DNA of 10,338 nt from Planctomycetaceae bacterium (GTDB taxonomy: Bacteria; Planctomycetota; Planctomycetia; Pirellulales; Pirellulaceae), in contig DMPQ01000021.1 in assembly GCA_003455945.1 (NCBI GenBank), forward strand, positions 190 to 10,527. The letters run 5' to 3'. The position numbers and the translations under genes were made by a program. The notes under the pieces were generated by a model. That model was given only the letters and a program-made list of their open reading frames with translations, was not told the origin of the DNA and ran no database searches. Positions 7,460-10,338 of the stretch are shown here, in pieces (the stretch's first letter is position 1; each line of letters begins with the position of its first letter).

Positions 7460-7546
7460 AGGGGGCCGAAACGACGGTCGAGAGGACGGCGCGGAACACC
7501 AACGCGACGGACGCTTCTGCGTTCGACCCGGTCATCAATGACGCGG

Positions 7547-7591
7547 CGTCCGACGATTCACCGGCCGACGACTCATCGGCCGACGATGCCG
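7547..7591. repeat. 15-bp tandem repeat spanning the stop of the small unknown gene
   Basis: Three consecutive 15-bp units: 7547-7561, 7562-7576 and 7577-7591 (plus-strand core CGnCCGACGA). In the minus-strand gene's frame, the first unit read encodes Ile-Val-Gly-Arg and is followed by TGA; the next unit again reads Val-Val-Gly-Arg then TGA, and the third reads Ile-Val-Gly-Arg. The stop codon is therefore itself duplicated inside the array. Confidence 0.7.
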
Positions 7592-7992
7592 ACTCGTCCC
7601 AGTGGCGAGAGACCACCGCGCTCGTCGGGAGCCAGGTAGTTCCGCTCGATCAGTTCCGGATCGTGCTGCGTCCACGTCTCGCGAACCAGATCGGCTTCGA
7701 CGATCCGCTTGACTCCCTTGTCGAACCAGACGGCGACATGGCGATTCGTCCGCCAATCGCGCGTCGGGAACTGGTAGTCCTTGCGGAGCGGCTGCCAATC
7801 GCGGACCTGATAGCGACCGGTTTCCGGACACCAGTCGTAGAAGATCATCTGATGCAGGATGGCGCGACCGTAGTCGTCGCAGAAGTGATTGATCTCGACG
7901 AGATCGACGTGGTCGGTGACCGAACTGGTCCGACCGGTCTCGCCGCCGAGCGCGGCGAGCAACAGCGTCATCGAAACGGCAAAGCTACCCAC
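7573..7992 (-). CDS. Conserved-looking hypothetical protein, possibly exported
   Basis: 139 residues, function unknown. The first 17 form a hydrophobic stretch (SMTLLLAALGG) that could be a weak signal peptide or anchor, though no basic residue precedes it. The body is rich in aromatic and charged residues: DHVDLVEINHF (27-37), QMIFYDWCPETGRYQVRDW (48-66), HVAVWFDKG (85-93) and RETWTQHDPELIERNYL (104-120). From memory this pattern resembles a family of uncharacterised planctomycete proteins; I cannot name a domain. Cysteines are at 38 and 55. I chose the GTG at 7990-7992 because a perfect GGAGGAG sits 8 bases upstream; the ATG at 7969-7971 would drop 7 residues, and the ATG at 8125-8127 adds arginine-rich sequence. 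It ends 113 bases from the convergent kinase stop. The last few residues come from a tandem repeat that also carries the stop, so the C-terminus may be recently altered. Confidence 0.75.
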   Translation of the reverse strand: MGSFAVSMTLLLAALGGETGRTSSVTDHVDLVEINHFCDDYGRAILHQMIFYDWCPETGRYQVRDWQPLRKDYQFPTRDWRTNRHVAVWFDKGVKRIVEADLVRETWTQHDPELIERNYLAPDERGGLSPLGRVGIVGR

Positions 7993-8000
7993 GATCGATT

Positions 8001-8007
8001 CTCCTCC
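8001..8007 (-). promoter_or_regulatory. Strong ribosome binding site for the GTG-started unknown gene
   Basis: Minus-strand GGAGGAG, a full anti-Shine-Dalgarno match, 8 bases before the GTG at 7990-7992. It fixes that rare start codon over the downstream ATG at 7971, which would be about 29 bases away. An ATG immediately upstream of it (8007-8009) is out of frame with the gene. Confidence 0.7.
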
Positions 8008-8377
8008 ATGAGAACGATCCCGAAACCGAAGCACGAATCGGGTGCGCATCGGGGCAGTCGGTCCGACTTCGGGGTATCGGTCGCCCGCCACCGATCGATC
8101 GGCCGAAACCTTGCCGAGCCGCGGCATTCCGGCGAATCGCTTCGAGACCTCTTTGCCCGACGATCAGTTAGAGCGACCAGGCAATCCGGTCAAGGCGGAC
8201 CTGTCGACCGACGACCTGCCATCACCGTCTCGCTAGCAATCGCTCGATTCGCGGCGATCGACGGTTGATGCCGAGCCGAAGCCCCTTACGATTCGCCCGA
8301 TTCGTTTGCGTTCCGTCGTCGTCGGCTCGGGCCGATGACGGGCCACCGGAACGGCCAGCCTGCCGAGTGACCTCGAG

Positions 8378-8391
8378 CGTCCGTACGGACG
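8378..8391. promoter_or_regulatory. 14-base perfect palindrome upstream of comEC
   Basis: CGTCCGTACGGACG reads the same on both strands and lies 33 bases before the comEC ATG. Just outside, CTCG (8372-8375) and CGAG (8395-8398) are also complementary, so the dyad extends imperfectly to about 27 bases. The position suits an operator or a leader hairpin. A dyad of this size is expected by chance about once in 10-20 kb, so function is unproven. Confidence 0.35.
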
Positions 8392-8405
8392 TCCCGAGAT
8401 GTTGC

Positions 8406-8414
8406 GGGAGGGAG
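8406..8414 (+). promoter_or_regulatory. comEC ribosome binding site
   Basis: GGGAGGGAG precedes two possible in-frame starts. Its GGAGG core is 7 bases from the GTG at 8419, and its 3' GGGAG is 10 bases from the ATG at 8425. Both fit; they differ by two residues. Confidence 0.55.
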
Positions 8415-8424
8415 CCGTGTGGTC

Positions 8425-10338
8425 ATGACGGAGCCTCGTTCGTATCGCCCGGCTCTCGTTCTGGCGATCGTCTTCCTGACCGGCCAGATCCTGGCGATGC
8501 GCGCGGTGACGTCGCCGGTCTTCTGGATGTCGACCGCGCTCGTCGCCGGGCTCGGTCTCCTGCTGCGTCGACGTCGGCGCGGATCGATCGAGTCGCCGCG
8601 GGACGCACGTCGTGATCGACCGATCGCCGCGTCGCGAAGTCTCGGACCGAGACGGTTCGCGGCCTCGGCGGGAGCGATGCCGAGTCTGATTCTTCTGCTG
8701 TTCGTCGCGTCGGTCGGCGGAAGCGTTCAGGCGGCTCAGCGACATCTTGTTCCGCGCGACTCGATCGCCGGCTGGGTCGACGACACCGCTCGACCGCTGC
8801 GGTTTCGCGCGGTGGTCGAGCGAGCCGATCCGCCGGTCGAAGTGCCCGCGATCGACGGTGAACCGTCGGTGCACGACGAAGCGGCGGCGGGGATCCCCTC
8901 TTCTTCCGTGACGTCGCGCTCCTCTCGGACCGTCTGGGTCCGTGTCCAGGAACTCGCGATCGGCGAGGGCTGGGGAAGGGTCAGCGGGCGACTCGAACTG
9001 CGCGGGGTCGAGACGCTCCGGATCGCGGTCGGCGAGCGAGTCGAGATCGCGGGGCGCTGTCGTCGACCTCCGAGCGCCGGAAACCCGCGCGAGTTCTGCC
9101 GCCGCCGATGGCTGGCTCGCTACGGGCTGTTCGCGACCTGCGAGGTCCGGTCGATCGAGACGCTCGCCCCCTCTCCTTCAACGCCGGCGACCTGGATCGC
9201 GCAACTGCGCGACCGTTCTCGGCAAGTGCTGATCGACGGAATCGACGGGCGAGCGGGAGGGCTTGCGGTCGCTCTCGGCGTCGGGCTTCGCGCCGATCTC
9301 GATCCGCAGATCGCGTCGACCTTTCGCAACACCGGAATCGGCCACGTGCTGGCGATCTCGGGGCTCCATGTCGGCTTGCTCGGTTCGTCGATTCTGACGC
9401 TGGCCGGTTGGTGCGGCTGGCGAGGGGCTCGTGGAGGAGTGCTCGCGACGATCGTCATCCTGCTCTACGCGCTGATGGCCGGCGCCGGTCCGTCGGTCGT
9501 GCGAGCCGTTCTGCTCGCGGCCGTTGCCGGTTGGGGGTGGTTGCGCGGACGGGGGAGCGGCGGCGTTCAGGGACTGAGCTGCGCCGCGATCGCGCTGGCG
9601 GTCTGGGATCCGGCGGCGATCGACGATCTCGGCGCGCAACTGTCGTTTCTGGGAGTCGCGGCGCTGATGGTCGCCGCGGGAGACCGGAACGAGCCGCGTT
9701 GGGCGCCGGTGCTGCGGCGCTATCAGGCCGAACGATCGGCGCTCGGCCGAGTCGTCGGCGCGGCGATCGTCAAGACGATCCGCCTGCAGTGGGCGACGAC
9801 GTTCGTGATGCTCGCAACCGCCCCCCTGGTCGCTCATCACTTTCGTCTGTTCGCATGGGGAGGCTGGTTTCTCAATACGCTGATCGGACCTCCGATCGCC
9901 CTGGCGCTGCTGGGGATGGTGGCGCTGTTGAGCCTCCCCTGGCCGATCTTCTGTCGTCCGCTGATCGGTTGGCCGGTTTGCGTCGCGCTCGATGTCGTGA
10001 TCGTCGCTGCCGAAACGGTCGAACGCTGGGTCCCTCCTCTGTCGGTCGCCGGTCCGGGGGCGGTCGAACTGGCGATCGGTTACGGAGGTCTGGCGGTGCT
10101 CGTCGGAATGCTGAAGGGGGATCCCCGCCGCCGCGCCTTGGTTTGGTTGGTCGGATGGGTCGGCTTCGGCATGCTCCTTCCCGAGACCGACGCGATGCCT
10201 CGCGGCATCGCGAAACGGGAGTTCGAGGTTCGGTTCGTCGACGTCGGGCACGGCAACGCGACGATTCTTCGGTGGCCGAGCGGAGAAGTCTGGCTGATCG
10301 ATGCGGGGAGCGCCGCGGGAGACCGGAGCGCGGTCGAG
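8425..10338 (+). CDS. comEC: ComEC/Rec2 DNA-uptake channel, 3' end outside window
   Basis: The inner-membrane channel that takes single-stranded DNA into the cytoplasm during natural transformation. 638 codons are visible. Order: N-terminal helices (about 9-24 and 29-46) and another at about 85-104; a soluble DUF4131/OB-like region to about 250, with AGNPREFCRRRWLARYGLF near 218; the Competence domain with its hallmark GHVLAISGLHVGLLG (H307), then GAGPSVVRAVLLA, LGAQLSFLGVAAL and TAPLVAHHFRLFAW (HH at 471-472); and the start of the ComA-like metallo-beta-lactamase domain, FVDVGHGNATIL (604-615) and VWLIDAGSA. The window ends before the H-x-H-x-D-H metal motif, so an active site cannot be confirmed. 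A serine/alanine-rich low-complexity stretch (about 147-172) interrupts the soluble region. In DVGHGNA, the usual Gln and Asp of DVGQGDA are His and Asn. The start is ATG 8425 or GTG 8419. No other competence gene is in view. Confidence 0.93.
   Translation, partial: MTEPRSYRPALVLAIVFLTGQILAMRAVTSPVFWMSTALVAGLGLLLRRRRRGSIESPRDARRDRPIAASRSLGPRRFAASAGAMPSLILLLFVASVGGSVQAAQRHLVPRDSIAGWVDDTARPLRFRAVVERADPPVEVPAIDGEPSVHDEAAAGIPSSSVTSRSSRTVWVRVQELAIGEGWGRVSGRLELRGVETLRIAVGERVEIAGRCRRPPSAGNPREFCRRRWLARYGLFATCEVRSIETLAPSPSTPATWIAQLRDRSRQVLIDGIDGRAGGLAVALGVGLRADLDPQIASTFRNTGIGHVLAISGLHVGLLGSSILTLAGWCGWRGARGGVLATIVILLYALMAGAGPSVVRAVLLAAVAGWGWLRGRGSGGVQGLSCAAIALAVWDPAAIDDLGAQLSFLGVAALMVAAGDRNEPRWAPVLRRYQAERSALGRVVGAAIVKTIRLQWATTFVMLATAPLVAHHFRLFAWGGWFLNTLIGPPIALALLGMVALLSLPWPIFCRPLIGWPVCVALDVVIVAAETVERWVPPLSVAGPGAVELAIGYGGLAVLVGMLKGDPRRRALVWLVGWVGFGMLLPETDAMPRGIAKREFEVRFVDVGHGNATILRWPSGEVWLIDAGSAAGDRSAVE

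Larger units (their letters stand above)
7993..8424. other. Divergent intergenic region between unknown gene and comEC (432 bases)
   Basis: No gene is supported: open frames give arginine/serine-rich peptides, and I see no cloverleaf or T-psi-C motif for a tRNA. The left end holds the ribosome site of the unknown gene. The right end holds a 14-base palindrome and the comEC ribosome site. I could not place a confident sigma-70-type promoter on either strand. Confidence 0.5.

Noticed and set aside
7460..7572. Bidirectional terminator between the convergent kinase and unknown gene
   Set aside because: The only stem I find (GACGC-ttct-GCGTT near 7510-7524) is 4-5 bp and has no T-run on either side.
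5989..8268. 759-codon plus-strand frame covering the kinase, its downstream gap and the unknown gene
   Set aside because: It is arginine/serine-rich with no domain, crosses two better-supported genes on opposite strands, and would erase an intact kinase.
7993..8424. tRNA or small RNA in the gap before comEC
   Set aside because: No acceptor-stem pairing, T-psi-C loop or strong terminator hairpin was found.
9178..10251. 357-codon minus-strand frame antisense to comEC
   Set aside because: ComEC hallmark motifs lie in the plus-strand frame. The antisense product is Arg/Gln/Asp low complexity.
1..10338. CRISPR array, transposase, integrase, toxin-antitoxin or phage-defence genes
   Set aside because: No spaced direct repeats, terminal inverted repeats or matching protein motifs were seen. 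The two tandem arrays are short 15-bp repeats without spacers.

Overview
This is a GC-rich, gene-dense bacterial chromosome segment with no rRNA, tRNA, CRISPR array, IS element or phage gene that I could see. Seven protein genes are supported; the two at the window edges are cut off. The gene content (an FAH-type sugar-acid dehydratase beside a ketoglutarate-semialdehyde dehydrogenase, a YhdT/PanF-like pair, and a small secreted-looking protein of a type I recall only from planctomycetes) suggests a Planctomycetota genome. That assignment is inference from family recall, not from a marker gene.

Left part (1-5138), all on the minus strand, in transcription order: a small two-helix YhdT/DUF997-like membrane protein (4734-5138); a PanF-like sodium:solute symporter (2587-4737) whose start overlaps the previous stop as ATGA; a 301-base gap; an FAH-superfamily 2-keto-3-deoxy-sugar-acid dehydratase (1422-2285); and a 2,5-dioxovalerate (alpha-ketoglutaric semialdehyde) dehydrogenase (1-1355, 3' end outside). 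The last two catalyse consecutive steps of a Weimberg-type oxidative pentose pathway: 2-keto-3-deoxypentonate to alpha-ketoglutaric semialdehyde to alpha-ketoglutarate. The symporter upstream may import the substrate, but the gap leaves that open.

Middle (5139-7992): a divergent intergenic region, then a plus-strand membrane-bound hybrid histidine kinase (5471-7459) with its own C-terminal receiver and no separate response regulator in view. It converges on a 139-codon minus-strand gene (7573-7992) of unknown function, with a GTG start and a perfect GGAGGAG ribosome site. A 15-bp tandem repeat runs across the stop codon of this gene.

Right part (7993-10338): a 432-base divergent intergenic region with a 14-base perfect palindrome, then the 5' 638 codons of comEC (DNA-uptake channel), which runs off the window in its metallo-beta-lactamase domain.

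I did not find a convincing undescribed multi-gene system. The oddest items are the roughly 160-residue insertion with a 15-bp minisatellite in the symporter, the repeat-spanned stop codon of the small unknown gene, and the orphan hybrid kinase. The many long overlapping open frames are by-products of high GC and of frequent GATCG-type codons.
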